From an uncultured Bacteroidales bacterium (GTDB lineage: Bacteria; Bacteroidota; Bacteroidia; Bacteroidales; Muribaculaceae): a stretch of DNA of 64,000 bases. Location of the stretch: positions 62,001 to 126,000 of the forward strand of contig CACWID010000002.1 in assembly GCA_902760865.1 (NCBI GenBank), written 5' to 3'. The notes under the pieces are model-generated. The model did not search any database, was not told where the DNA came from, and saw only the letters and a list, made by a program, of their open reading frames with translations. The number at the start of each line of letters is the position of its first letter. Positions within the stretch are counted from its first letter, which is position 1. Of this stretch, positions 1-8,835 are shown piece by piece. The position numbers and the translations under genes are program-made.

Positions 1-158
1 CGCTTATTAATAAACGAGCACACCTCCACATCGTCCCGTGAAAGCAGGTAATCAAGTATATACTTGTGCTTGATAGCAACCGACTGCTTGAAGATGAACT
101 TGTTGAGTGTCTTTACCAGAAACTCGTTAGCATGCAGGTTGACAAATACTATTCGCAT
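1..158 (-). CDS. Capsule-locus protein, N-terminal part only (cut by window edge)
   Basis: The first 52 codons are in the window, beginning MRIVFVNLHANEF from the ATG at 156-158; the rest lies beyond the left edge. The segment has no recognisable catalytic motif. It starts like a Rossmann-type strand (RIVFVNLH), which would suit a glycosyltransferase or similar enzyme. It is the last visible gene of a leftward polysaccharide operon, 52 bp after the next gene upstream. The function is not known from what can be seen. Confidence 0.6.
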   Translation of the reverse strand, partial: MRIVFVNLHANEFLVKTLNKFIFKQSVAIKHKYILDYLLSRDDVEVCSFINK

Positions 159-210
159 ATATAATTAAGTTTAGCAAGTCAATGACTTGCTTGAGATTAA
201 TAATCAATGA

Positions 211-885
211 TTATACGGTCAGCGTCCAGTCCTGATAGTCGTCGATCTGGATTGGACGGAATATCTTCTTGTCGAGTAGCATCAAGTAGATGACGTGTGA
301 CAGGTAGAGGGGGCTGTAGTCCTTCAGGCGCTCATAGTAGCGGCAGAATTCACGTGCATCCTCGAAGCAATAGCCGCCGGCGCTGAAGAAGTGGCTCACT
401 ACCCTCTTCTCGATGATGTTGGTCACATAGTACATGTCATCGACAGCGACATAACTCTTGTGCTGCGGATCGACGATGGGCAGGTTCTCCAGCGGATAGA
501 TGGCCACGCCGTTTTGGGGCAGGATCTCGTCGGTCTTGAAGTAGCAGTCGGCATCCTTGATGAACACTACACCCTCGATGCCATTGAGTTCGATGGCACG
601 CGCCACCGTCTCGGTTTGGCTGCCGGTGGGCTGGTCCAGCACGGTGACATGGGCGTTGGTCAGGTTGTGCTTGCGGAACTGCATCGAGAACATCTCGCTC
701 AACATGAAACGCTCGTCATGCTCTCGCAGAATCACAAAATAGATGTCCTTGATCACATCCTTAGGCAGGCCGGTGATGGCCTTCACACACAGCATCGTGC
801 CCTCGTCATCACAGCGGAAAGGCTGCGGCATCTTGTGGGCATACTCGGCGTTATTGGCCGCAATGGGAACTATCAATGTCATCAT
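211..885 (-). CDS. Nucleotidyltransferase-like (GT-A fold) capsule protein
   Basis: A 224-residue protein. Its N-terminus (MTLIVPIAAN) looks like the first strand of a GT-A/nucleotidyltransferase fold. PTGSQTETVARAI (about 86-98) resembles the sugar-nucleotide binding segment of such enzymes, and KDADCYF (about 110-116) would be the metal-binding acidic motif. The usual GxGxRL-K signature of pyrophosphorylases is absent, so it may be a divergent or substrate-sensing relative. The stop is only 7 bp before the start of... the flanking kinase stop region, and with the kinase, HAD and nucleotidyltransferase genes it forms a compact cassette. The cassette probably makes an activated small group for the capsule. 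The exact reaction cannot be told from sequence. Confidence 0.6.
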   Translation of the reverse strand: MMTLIVPIAANNAEYAHKMPQPFRCDDEGTMLCVKAITGLPKDVIKDIYFVILREHDERFMLSEMFSMQFRKHNLTNAHVTVLDQPTGSQTETVARAIELNGIEGVVFIKDADCYFKTDEILPQNGVAIYPLENLPIVDPQHKSYVAVDDMYYVTNIIEKRVVSHFFSAGGYCFEDAREFCRYYERLKDYSPLYLSHVIYLMLLDKKIFRPIQIDDYQDWTLTV

Positions 886-892
886 GATGTTT

Positions 893-1774
893 TCAGTTTT
901 TAGATTGGTTCAACACGGCTAACTGTCCAGAAATCACGCGCTTGAGGTAGGCAATCACCTTCTCGTCGTGTCCGTACTGGAGGATGCGCAGGAAGTTCAT
1001 CAGCTGCAGCGGCATGTAGTAGCGGCGATACCACTCATACTTACCCGTGAAATACTCGTCGATGGCGCTGTCGATCTTGTCGCTGATAATGCTCAGGCGC
1101 ACCTTGTCAAACGGCTTGTGGTACATCAGCGTGGACCACATGTAGGCCGTGTCCTGCCTAATCTTGACGATGTCGAGCAGGGGCGACTCGATGAACGAGT
1201 CCAGGAAGTCGATCAGGTAGTAGTTGTTGCCGTTGAACAGGATATTGCTGAAGGTCAGGTCGCCGTGGCATGTTCCGACGGGCATCTCCATGTCGCCCAC
1301 GGCATCCATCACCTCGCTGGAGAGGCGCACCAGTTCCTGGGCCTCGGCATCGTCCTTGAGGTGGATATTGTTTGCCACCTTACGTGCCACGTCGGCCATC
1401 TTGTCGGTCAAGATGTTAGCGGGCACCGTCTGCATTGTGGATGCGTTGATTTCGAGGTCGATAAAGTACTTGATGGCCCCAATCAGATACTTGATCTGTT
1501 CGAAGCCGGCACTCTCAAAATATTCCACAAAGTTCTTGGAGTAGATATACTCCATCTTGATGGTCGCATCGGTGGGAGACTGAACGACCTCAAAAATCTT
1601 GGGAACCCGTATGTGTTGATACTCCGTGCGGGAAGCAGCTATCTGTTTATTGGCCTGGTTGACAAGACGCGGCACATAGCCCGCATCGTGAGTGCTCTTG
1701 TGGATATGCAACTCGTTGTCCTCGGTCACGATGCAGATGTCGCAACCCGAATGGCCCTGAATGTCAAGTTTCAT
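893..1774 (-). CDS. APH/choline-kinase-fold small-molecule kinase
   Basis: A 293-residue protein of the aminoglycoside phosphotransferase/choline kinase superfamily. The Brenner motif HGDLTFSN (170-177) carries the catalytic Asp and metal-binding Asn. IDFLDS (188-193) supplies the metal-binding Asp, and the downstream SPLLDI is also typical. The family phosphorylates hydroxyls on small molecules. In a capsule operon between two nucleotidyltransferase-fold genes, a LicA-like role is likely: phosphorylating a sugar, polyol or amino alcohol before nucleotide activation. An antibiotic-resistance role is improbable given the neighbours. The gene ends 7 bp before the next gene and follows the HAD gene by 108 bp. 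Confidence 0.75.
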   Translation of the reverse strand: MKLDIQGHSGCDICIVTEDNELHIHKSTHDAGYVPRLVNQANKQIAASRTEYQHIRVPKIFEVVQSPTDATIKMEYIYSKNFVEYFESAGFEQIKYLIGAIKYFIDLEINASTMQTVPANILTDKMADVARKVANNIHLKDDAEAQELVRLSSEVMDAVGDMEMPVGTCHGDLTFSNILFNGNNYYLIDFLDSFIESPLLDIVKIRQDTAYMWSTLMYHKPFDKVRLSIISDKIDSAIDEYFTGKYEWYRRYYMPLQLMNFLRILQYGHDEKVIAYLKRVISGQLAVLNQSKN

Positions 1775-1882
1775 AGCGTTAGAAGAGTTAATCGTTAATA
1801 AAGAACAGTTTTTTTGAAGGGGGTTTTAGAGCAAGAAATGCCAAATGCTAAATCCCCGGCGTTAAAGCCTGAGACCCAGAGA

Positions 1883-2437
1883 CTATAGCCTCACTCGTAT
1901 GTAGTGTGCGCCGGCAGCCTCGGCAGCCTGCAGGCCCACGTTGGAATCTTCAAAGATGAGGGTCTCGCCGGGCGTGACACCCATACGAGACATCACCGTA
2001 TTATAAATCTCGGGCGACGGCTTGCCCTGCTTGACATCCTCACCGGCGAGAATCAGGTCAAAGTCATCAGTCGCCCCGATGTGAGTCAGGGCGTTGTTCA
2101 GGTTCTTGGCCCTGGCGGTCGAAGCCACAGCCGTCATACCCCCACCCTGACGGAACATCCTGATCATGTCCAGCAAGGGGCGATTGACGTGCAGCAGCCC
2201 GAAGAAGTCTGGATAGCATTCACCCTTGATGGCGCGGATGCGCTGGCGCACGGTGGCATCATCGATGCCCATCGCGTCCATGAAACCGTCAAAACGCAGT
2301 CCGTAGCACTTGCGGTAGTCCTCCTCGCTCAAGGCAAGCCCCACCTCGCCGAAGGCTTGGCAATAGGCATGGTAATTGGCTTGGAAGGTATTGACCAAAG
2401 TGCCGTCAAAGTCTGTGATAATCAATTTAATTTCCAT
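1883..2437 (-). CDS. HAD-superfamily phosphatase (beta-phosphoglucomutase-like)
   Basis: A 184-residue HAD hydrolase with all four motifs. Motif I is DFDGT (9-13, nucleophile Asp9 and acid/base Asp11). Motif II is the Ser/Thr in ASTARA (about 105-110). Motif III is Lys in QGKPSPEIY (about 137-145). Motif IV is FEDSNVG (about 162-168). A helical cap lies between motifs I and II. Such enzymes dephosphorylate or isomerise small phosphorylated metabolites. The gene is 12 bp downstream of a nucleotidyltransferase gene and upstream of the kinase, so it probably acts on an intermediate of the same capsule precursor pathway. Confidence 0.8.
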   Translation of the reverse strand: MEIKLIITDFDGTLVNTFQANYHAYCQAFGEVGLALSEEDYRKCYGLRFDGFMDAMGIDDATVRQRIRAIKGECYPDFFGLLHVNRPLLDMIRMFRQGGGMTAVASTARAKNLNNALTHIGATDDFDLILAGEDVKQGKPSPEIYNTVMSRMGVTPGETLIFEDSNVGLQAAEAAGAHYIRVRL

Positions 2438-2449
2438 GATAGAAATGTT

Positions 2450-3184
2450 TCAGTGGCTGTACCTCAGCAGTTCCTCGGGCGTACCATAGGAGTAATACTC
2501 CTCCATGGGTGCTAGGCGCACTGTCTTTCCCTCGGCCAGCAGATAGTTATAGAGCAGGGAAACATAGAATTCGGCTTTGCCGTGAGTGCCGTCCTCGAGC
2601 AACTGATGGGCGATGCGCTTAAAGTCCTTGCCGCTGCCGAAGAAATAGGCTCCGCAGAGCGCATGACTCGAGATGGGCTCCTTCTCGGCGGTACGCGTTA
2701 CACGTCCCTGCTCATCAATCTGGGCATAGCTGTAGCGAGGATTGTCCGACTCAAAGGACACCAGTGCTCCACCGTCAGCTTCATCGGCAGGGAGCGACAA
2801 TGCCGTAGATACCAGCTCGTTATAGCGACGGCTGCGGAATTCCAGGTCACAGTCCATCACCACGACGGCATCATTGTCATCAATGGCACTCTCGGCCACT
2901 AGGCATGTCTCGACGGCGCCACGTGTAGTCTGCAGCACGGAGAACACACGCGCAGCGGGCTCGACAGCCTTAATCAGCTCGTCGATGTGCTGTCGGTCGA
3001 TATGTTCCTGGCGCACGATAAAGCTGTACTTCATCTCCACCCCCTCGATAGCGACACTGCTGATGGCGCGCCTGAACAGAGGCACACCTCTCAACTCGAT
3101 CAGTGGCTTGGGAGTCGTCCAGCCAGCTTTAGCGAAGCGGGAACCTTCACCCGCCATCGGCATGATAATGTGTAACGGTCTCAT
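2450..3184 (-). CDS. Sugar-phosphate nucleotidyltransferase family protein
   Basis: A 244-residue nucleotidyltransferase. The N-terminal loop MPMAGEGSRFAKAG (about 9-22) and PKPLIE (25-30) are the nucleotide-binding signature. VVMDCDLEF (about 108-116) holds the metal-binding acidic pair. It is shorter than glucose-1-phosphate thymidylyltransferase and closer in size to LicC-like cytidylyltransferases. It probably makes an NDP-linked sugar or polyol for the capsule. The gene heads the kinase/HAD cassette and is separated by 108 bp from the pyruvyl transferase gene upstream. The substrate is unknown. Confidence 0.78.
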   Translation of the reverse strand: MRPLHIIMPMAGEGSRFAKAGWTTPKPLIELRGVPLFRRAISSVAIEGVEMKYSFIVRQEHIDRQHIDELIKAVEPAARVFSVLQTTRGAVETCLVAESAIDDNDAVVVMDCDLEFRSRRYNELVSTALSLPADEADGGALVSFESDNPRYSYAQIDEQGRVTRTAEKEPISSHALCGAYFFGSGKDFKRIAHQLLEDGTHGKAEFYVSLLYNYLLAEGKTVRLAPMEEYYSYGTPEELLRYSH

Positions 3185-3292
3185 GAATTATTTTTTTGCT
3201 ATATGCTCGGCAGCCTTCGTCAACTGACAATAAAGACTTGGTTCATGAATGAATAATAAGGAACATGCATGGACAGCATGCTAGCTTCCATG

Positions 3293-4375
3293 TTATACAT
3301 TTAGGTTGCGGGACAGGAACTCAAGGCTGGCACGACGTTTCACATCCAGTCGTGAAAATACATCGGTCCAATCTATCTCACATTCAGCTTGTTCCTCTAG
3401 TGAATCAACATTGATGAAACGTCCGACAAGACCTAGCGGCTGTAGCAAGCCCAGGAAGCGGGTATTTCCCCTGTGACGGTTGCCGACAGTGTAGAATTCC
3501 TTGCCGAAGATAATGCTGAAGACGGTACCGTGAAACGAATCGGTCACTACTATTGAAGCATGCCTCAGTATAGCCAACCAACGTTGCACAGTAACCTCGG
3601 CCGACCAACCAGCCGAGAAATAACGCACTTCAAGGCCCCTTTTCTTGGCCACCTGTTCAAAGAAGTCCTTCTTCTCAGGCGTGATATCCAGGCAATAGAC
3701 AGCAAGGTATCTGCCAGGCTCAACAGTCTCATCGCCAATCAGAGCGTCGTAATCATCGGCTTTTAGCAGGAGAGTTGGGTCCAGAACACAGCACGCCTCA
3801 ACGCCCAAGTGATTGCGGCACAGGTCCACTCCACTCTGCTCGCGGACCGAGACGGCATCCAACTGCTGGGCCAGCTCGGCACAAGCTCGGGTCTGCTCGG
3901 GACTATATTCCCACTCATCCACGCCGAATGAAGCCGCATAGGCCACACGGCGCTTCAACGGCAGACCCTGGGCAAACTTCAAGAACATGTCCTCGAGATG
4001 CCCACCGTTATAGCGGGCACGCCACACCTGGTCACTGCCCACCAACAGCGCATCAAGCCGGTACTGATTAACGACACTGCGCTTGTAGTCCCACATGACA
4101 CGCGTTTTGGCAATGTGTTGCTCCACGAACTGCCCAAGCAATTCGTTACGCAACGAGCCATGGTATCGTTTCGACAGATTGGCACGCTTGCCCTGGAGCT
4201 TCTTCATGATGGCCCTCATGCAGTTGAACAGATAATGCGGGGTCGAATAGCGCTCAAAGGCGTCTATCGTGATCGGGTCATGCCCCAGGCCTCTTAACGC
4301 CTGCTGCAGTGCCCAATTCTGCAAGATCCCGCCGTAGTTCATCTCCAACGGCTGTGTCACAATACCGATTCTCAT
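3293..4375 (-). CDS. Polysaccharide pyruvyl transferase family protein
   Basis: A 360-residue protein of the polysaccharide pyruvyl transferase family (CsaB/WcaK-like). The N-terminus MRIGIVTQPLEMNYGGILQN matches the usual opening with a Gly-Gly loop. LVGSDQVWR and ASFGVD in the middle are characteristic. VVTDSFHGTVFS near residue 280 is the conserved SFHG segment of the C-terminal domain. Members transfer pyruvate from PEP to polysaccharide or act as related glycan-modifying enzymes. It lies between glycosyltransferase genes and the nucleotide-activation cassette, which fits capsule assembly or decoration in the cytoplasm. Confidence 0.85.
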   Translation of the reverse strand: MRIGIVTQPLEMNYGGILQNWALQQALRGLGHDPITIDAFERYSTPHYLFNCMRAIMKKLQGKRANLSKRYHGSLRNELLGQFVEQHIAKTRVMWDYKRSVVNQYRLDALLVGSDQVWRARYNGGHLEDMFLKFAQGLPLKRRVAYAASFGVDEWEYSPEQTRACAELAQQLDAVSVREQSGVDLCRNHLGVEACCVLDPTLLLKADDYDALIGDETVEPGRYLAVYCLDITPEKKDFFEQVAKKRGLEVRYFSAGWSAEVTVQRWLAILRHASIVVTDSFHGTVFSIIFGKEFYTVGNRHRGNTRFLGLLQPLGLVGRFINVDSLEEQAECEIDWTDVFSRLDVKRRASLEFLSRNLNV

Positions 4376-4425
4376 CTCAACCTATTTCTCTATTTGTTAC
4401 CGCTCGCATGTTATACCCTCATTGA

Positions 4426-5400
4426 TTATTTGAGGGCTCCAGCGGTTTTCTCAAGCATCTTTGTTACAAAATTATAGGGTCCCGGGCAATGATATCCGAT
4501 GATAGAGCGCAAAATGCTGAGCCGGCTGTTATCGCTATGCCAGAACTCACGGATTGTCGCACGATAAAGCTCATTGCAAACGGCATTAATCTCACCTTTG
4601 TTGGCTGAATCCATGAACTTGCGACGGAAAAAGAGCATCATCGAATACAACAGCTTCAGCATCTTGCTGCGAAAAGCACGGTTGTCCTCAGGAATTGCAT
4701 CCAAGCAGACCTTGTAGGTGCGGATTCTTTCTGCCGCTCTGCCGCTCAACGCGCCATGCATGGCAGAGCCCTTGCGCACAGTATAGAGATACATCTGGGC
4801 CTTCTTGACGATGGCCTTGTGCATACGCAAACTGACGCGGGTGTTCCATTCCAAGTCCTCAGCCTGAACCATATTTGCGAACGACAAGCCCTCTACCAGT
4901 GACCGTTTGTACAACTTGTTCCAAATGACCGGGTAATAGAACTGAAGAGAGCACACGCCATTAAAGAAATCAGTGGCGGACATTTCTGAAGTCTCTATTT
5001 CATCCAGATTGTACTGCTTCGCCTCAAGTGGCTTATCTTCAAGGACTTTCTGTGCATAAACCATCGAGAAATCATAATCCCCGCTGTCGATCGCCGTTTT
5101 AAGGGTCTCAATCATATGGCAATGCACCCTGTCGTCGCCGTCAACAAACATGATGTACTCGCCTTGTGCCGCCCTCAAGCCCTCATTGCGTGCACTGGAA
5201 ACACCGCTATTCGGCTTATGGATTACCCTGACACGATTGTCCTGCTGGGCAAATCGGTCGCAAATGTCACCAGAGCCATCGGGAGATCCATCATCAACAA
5301 GGATCAGTTCAATGTCCTTGTAGGTAGAATTCAGGATGCTCTCAACGCAAGGCCCGATATACTTCTCGACTTTATAGACGGGAACAATGATTGAAATCAT
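4426..5400 (-). CDS. Family-2 glycosyltransferase
   Basis: A 324-residue GT-A enzyme. The opening is MISIIVPVYKVEKYI. DDGSPDG (about 36-42) binds the nucleotide sugar, and FVDGDD (about 85-90) is the metal-binding DXD region. SSARNEGL between them is typical. The C-terminal third is helical and basic, as in membrane-associated capsule transferases. The protein is clearly paralogous to the next gene upstream along its whole length (same IVPVY-VEKY, KLYKRSL and TAERIRT-like stretches), so the pair arose by duplication. Donor and acceptor sugars cannot be predicted. Confidence 0.88.
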   Translation of the reverse strand: MISIIVPVYKVEKYIGPCVESILNSTYKDIELILVDDGSPDGSGDICDRFAQQDNRVRVIHKPNSGVSSARNEGLRAAQGEYIMFVDGDDRVHCHMIETLKTAIDSGDYDFSMVYAQKVLEDKPLEAKQYNLDEIETSEMSATDFFNGVCSLQFYYPVIWNKLYKRSLVEGLSFANMVQAEDLEWNTRVSLRMHKAIVKKAQMYLYTVRKGSAMHGALSGRAAERIRTYKVCLDAIPEDNRAFRSKMLKLLYSMMLFFRRKFMDSANKGEINAVCNELYRATIREFWHSDNSRLSILRSIIGYHCPGPYNFVTKMLEKTAGALK

Positions 5401-5438
5401 AAATCTGGAAAGCTAATCTGAAAAACAAGTCCTTACGG

Positions 5439-6434
5439 TCAGTTCGCCGCGGATGACTTCCTTGCCTTTGCGTCAAGGGCATCGGTGATAAGGAAGTAGA
5501 GGCCAGGAAAATGATAACCCACGATTGAACGCATCTTGCTCAGCAGCCCGTTGTTGCTGTGAAGCAACTCCTTCACAGTATCTTGATAGACTTCCCGACA
5601 GAAGGCATCGGCCGTCTCCTGGTATTCGGTATTCTTGCAGGCCCTCCTGATCAGCACCATCTTGGCATACAGCATTTTCAGCATTTTGTCGCGGAATTCC
5701 CGTTTCTCTTTGGGGATATCATCGAGACAGCGCTTGAACGTCCTGATTCTCTCAGCAGTCTTGCGGTTGATTCCGCTGTTCATAATCGAGCCGTTACGCT
5801 GAATGTAGTAGTACAGTTCAACCGGCACAACGATGGCCAACTTCATGCGTTGGCAGACCCGCGTATTCCACTCAGTGTCCTCCGAGATGAGATGCGCAAA
5901 CTCCATGCCCTCAATCAATGACCTCTTGTACAATTTGTTCCAGGCTACTTCGTGCTGATAATTCAGTCCGCACAGCCCGTTAAAAAAAGTGGTCGCAGTG
6001 AGTTGCACGATCGCTTTTTCATCCACATCTTTTGGTTTCAGCCTTGCCTCCTGCAGGTCACCGACGGCACTCTCGTCCACCCTTACGCCATAGACTAACG
6101 AGAAATCATAGTCACCGCTGTCAATAGCGTTCTTGAGGACCTCGACCATCTGGCAATGGATCAAGTCATCACCATCGACAAAGAGGATGTAATCGCCTGT
6201 AGCGACCTTCATGCCTGCATTGCGCGCATCGGACAAGCCACCATTCACCTTGTGCACAACCTTAATACGCTCATTGCTAGTGGCATACTGGTCACAAATC
6301 GCCGGGCAACCGTCGGTCGAGCCGTCATCTACCAGTATCAACTCAAAGTCGCGATAAGTTGAGTCCAGGATGCTGTCGACACAAGGCACCAGATACTTCT
6401 CAACGTTATAGATTGGAACAATAATCGAAATCAT
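5439..6434 (-). CDS. Family-2 glycosyltransferase
   Basis: A 331-residue GT2 enzyme opening MISIIVPIYNVEKYL, with DDGSTDG at about 36-42 and FVDGDD at about 85-90. SDARNAGM lies between them. It shares WNKLYKRSLIEG, ERIRTFKRCLDDIP and the C-terminal GYHFPGLY with its downstream paralogue, which has ERIRTYKVCLDAIP and GYHCPGPY. The two genes are 38 bp apart and the acyltransferase gene is 12 bp upstream, so all belong to one leftward operon. It probably adds one sugar of the capsule repeat unit. Confidence 0.88.
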   Translation of the reverse strand: MISIIVPIYNVEKYLVPCVDSILDSTYRDFELILVDDGSTDGCPAICDQYATSNERIKVVHKVNGGLSDARNAGMKVATGDYILFVDGDDLIHCQMVEVLKNAIDSGDYDFSLVYGVRVDESAVGDLQEARLKPKDVDEKAIVQLTATTFFNGLCGLNYQHEVAWNKLYKRSLIEGMEFAHLISEDTEWNTRVCQRMKLAIVVPVELYYYIQRNGSIMNSGINRKTAERIRTFKRCLDDIPKEKREFRDKMLKMLYAKMVLIRRACKNTEYQETADAFCREVYQDTVKELLHSNNGLLSKMRSIVGYHFPGLYFLITDALDAKARKSSAAN

Positions 6435-6446
6435 GACACAGGCGCT

Positions 6447-7490
6447 TTACAATTTGACTTCCCAATATTTATAGAAATGGGCGATAATCAGAGTGACAAT
6501 CATGCAGATGACTACATAGAGGGCAAAATGGGTGACCAGCAGGTCGGGCGTTCTGTTCCACATGATAATCATGGGCACACGCATGTAGATATAGATGGGG
6601 AACAGATGTGCTCCAGCCCAACGCAAGGGCTTATTGTTGATGCGGACCTTCATGGTGAGCATCACCAGCACAAGAGCAAACAACATGCTCACCAGGTTAT
6701 AACCCAGCTGGAACCGGTCGGCCTCGCAATTGTGTAACAGGACATAAACCGGCACAAAGACGGCTAACAAGGCTGCAGCATATATCCAGTATGAGCGCTT
6801 CACATGAGCCTCGATGCTGTCCTTATAGGCCGAATAGAGGAAGCCCAGCGGGTAACACAAGATGGTGTTGAACCAGCAATCCTTCTTGTAGAAAGACAAG
6901 ACGAACAGGCAAACCGCACACAGAGCAAACATCAGGGCGCAACGCAGTGAGCGTTTTGTGATGGGCAACCGCAACACGATGTACGTCACCAAATAGCACA
7001 AGAGGATGACGAATATATACCAATTGCTGTTCCCGACGCCTTCCCATCCTGTAAACGACAACAGGCTCTGCTTAAATGTGATAGGCAATCCCAGCAAGAG
7101 GCTTAACGCGATATAGACGAGCACTGCGATATCAAAGTTGACCAGTGTGCCCAAGATGCGATGCCTCGGTATCGCCTGTACGTAGCTAGAGCCCTTATGC
7201 TTAAACGCTTCTCCCACACCATAGCCCGAATAGAACAGGAACATCACGACCACCAACTGGTTCAGCAGGTAGTAGCAGAACAAGAACAACGAGTCCCCTG
7301 CCCTGTCATAGGCATAACCGCCGGGCCGGATGTACTGCTGCGCATGGGAAATGACGATCAGGAGGATGAAGATGCCCTTGATCGAATTAGTGCAATCCCT
7401 GGAGAGATAGTCCCCGTTAATGCCCTTCAGATTCAAACGAATCCCGTAAAGGCACAAAGCGAAAACAACTAATAACAAGGCAAGTAACAT
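6447..7490 (-). CDS. Membrane acyltransferase (acyltransferase-3 type), paralogue A
   Basis: A polytopic membrane protein with about ten hydrophobic segments. GIFILLIVISHAQQYI, near residue 40, has the conserved His of acyltransferase-3 proteins. LFYSGYGVGEAFK and SNWYIFVILLCYLV are further family features. I start it at the ATG at 7488-7490. From there it aligns directly with its paralogue (MLLALLL against MLLGLLL, then NGDYLSRDCTNSIKG in both), whereas the longer frame overlaps the upstream gene. Such proteins O-acetylate or succinylate sugars of surface polysaccharide. Base composition is less AT-rich than in paralogue B. Confidence 0.8.
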   Translation of the reverse strand: MLLALLLVVFALCLYGIRLNLKGINGDYLSRDCTNSIKGIFILLIVISHAQQYIRPGGYAYDRAGDSLFLFCYYLLNQLVVVMFLFYSGYGVGEAFKHKGSSYVQAIPRHRILGTLVNFDIAVLVYIALSLLLGLPITFKQSLLSFTGWEGVGNSNWYIFVILLCYLVTYIVLRLPITKRSLRCALMFALCAVCLFVLSFYKKDCWFNTILCYPLGFLYSAYKDSIEAHVKRSYWIYAAALLAVFVPVYVLLHNCEADRFQLGYNLVSMLFALVLVMLTMKVRINNKPLRWAGAHLFPIYIYMRVPMIIMWNRTPDLLVTHFALYVVICMIVTLIIAHFYKYWEVKL

Positions 7491-7533
7491 ACCTTTCGTC
7501 TCTTTGTTATCGATAGGACTATACGTCTTACTG

Positions 7534-8607
7534 CTACAGCTTGATCTCAACGTATTTGTAACAACGTGCGATGAGTAGGGTGACAGCCAGAGCGATGAGG
7601 ATGAACACGGCAGGATAAGTGCCTACCAAGGCAGGAGTCTTTTGCTCCATGACAAGCATGGGCAGGCGCATGTAGATAAAAATCGGGAATAGATGGGAGC
7701 CAGCCCAACGGAGTGGCGCATTGCCGATTCCAACCTTCATTGTCACCATTACCACAGCCATCACAAACAGCATGCAAAAAGCATTATACAGCAATTGGAA
7801 AGGATTCGCTACCTGACAAGACAAGAACAGCGAGAACGCACCCACAAGCAGGATCATCAGCGCCAACAATGCACCCCAATAGTATCGCTTGAGGAAAGGT
7901 TCTATCTTTTCCTTGTATGATGAATAGAGAAATCCCAAAGGATAGCACAATATGGTATTATACCAGAACTCCCCGCTCTTCAAGAAAGAAAGTGCTATAA
8001 CGCATGCCACGCTCATCACAAATAGCAAAACGACTTGGCAGATGCGATTTGACAATCCTATTGACAGCATGATGTAGTTGACTAAATAGCAAAGGATTAT
8101 CACAAAGATGTACCAATTATCCATAAGCATGATGTGCCATCCATCATAGCCAATTGGCAGCCATGCAGTGAAAGCAATCAAACTCTGCTTAAACGTGATG
8201 GCAACTCCAAGTAGGATACAAAAAATGATGTAAACAGCAACAGCCACATCATAGTTCAACAAAGTGGCTAATATGCGATGTTTGGGGAATTGACTGATAT
8301 AATCTTGCTTTTTTCTTTTATAGGACTCACCAACGCCATAGCCAGAATAGAAAAGAAACATGATGACAACCAATTGCCCTAAAAACGCAAAGAAACTGTT
8401 GAATATCATGTCGCCCATTCCAGAAAAAGAATAACCACTCTTGCGAACGTACTGAAGGGAGTGGGAAATGACGATCAGGAGGATGAAGATGCCCTTGATC
8501 GAGTTAGTGCAATCCCTGGAGAGATAGTCCCCGTTGAACCCGTTAAAATTGAACTTTACTTGGTAAAGGATCAACAATAACAACAAGAGCAGCAATCCGA
8601 GCAGCAT
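7534..8607 (-). CDS. Membrane acyltransferase (acyltransferase-3 type), paralogue B
   Basis: A polytopic protein of about 357 residues, closely related to the downstream gene. They share NGDYLSRDCTNSIKGIFILL almost exactly, then FLFYSGYGVGE, PKHRILATL and DNWYIFVIILCYLV. The catalytic-type His is in VISHSLQYV. The chosen start (ATG at 8605-8607) matches the paralogue alignment. The sequence is richer in A and T than its neighbour, which suggests a different history. It is the first gene of the leftward operon, about 190 bp after the promoter at 8.8 kb. Likely job: O-acylation of capsule sugars at the inner membrane. Confidence 0.8.
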   Translation of the reverse strand: MLLGLLLLLLLLILYQVKFNFNGFNGDYLSRDCTNSIKGIFILLIVISHSLQYVRKSGYSFSGMGDMIFNSFFAFLGQLVVIMFLFYSGYGVGESYKRKKQDYISQFPKHRILATLLNYDVAVAVYIIFCILLGVAITFKQSLIAFTAWLPIGYDGWHIMLMDNWYIFVIILCYLVNYIMLSIGLSNRICQVVLLFVMSVACVIALSFLKSGEFWYNTILCYPLGFLYSSYKEKIEPFLKRYYWGALLALMILLVGAFSLFLSCQVANPFQLLYNAFCMLFVMAVVMVTMKVGIGNAPLRWAGSHLFPIFIYMRLPMLVMEQKTPALVGTYPAVFILIALAVTLLIARCYKYVEIKL

Positions 8608-8803
8608 GGCGTGGTGGCACTTTACTTCAGAGACAAACAACGGGGGTCACCAGCCCTTGAGGGACCGGCGCACCAGTGGAGAGCGGGTAATGCTGGGACA
8701 CTATCACAGTAGTCATTAACAGCGAGTTACCTGTCGTATGTCGCGAATCATGAGGATTCTCTCGCGCATGCGCACACACGCATGACGCATACATTCAAAG
8801 TTG

Positions 8804-8835
8804 CAAAAGTAACTATAATCTCCCACTTGAGCAAA
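8804..8835 (-). promoter_or_regulatory. Strong consensus Bacteroidales promoter of the capsule operon
   Basis: On the minus strand, TTTG (plus-strand CAAA at 8832-8835) is followed after 20 bp by TACTTTTG (8804-8811). This fits the Bacteroidetes -33 TTTG / -7 TAnnTTTG consensus. Transcription would start near 8797, giving a leader of about 190 nt before the acyltransferase at 8607. Confidence 0.7.

Noticed and set aside
893-1774. Aminoglycoside-resistance gene (APH fold)
   Set aside because: The motifs are those of the fold in general; position inside a capsule precursor cassette favours a metabolic kinase.
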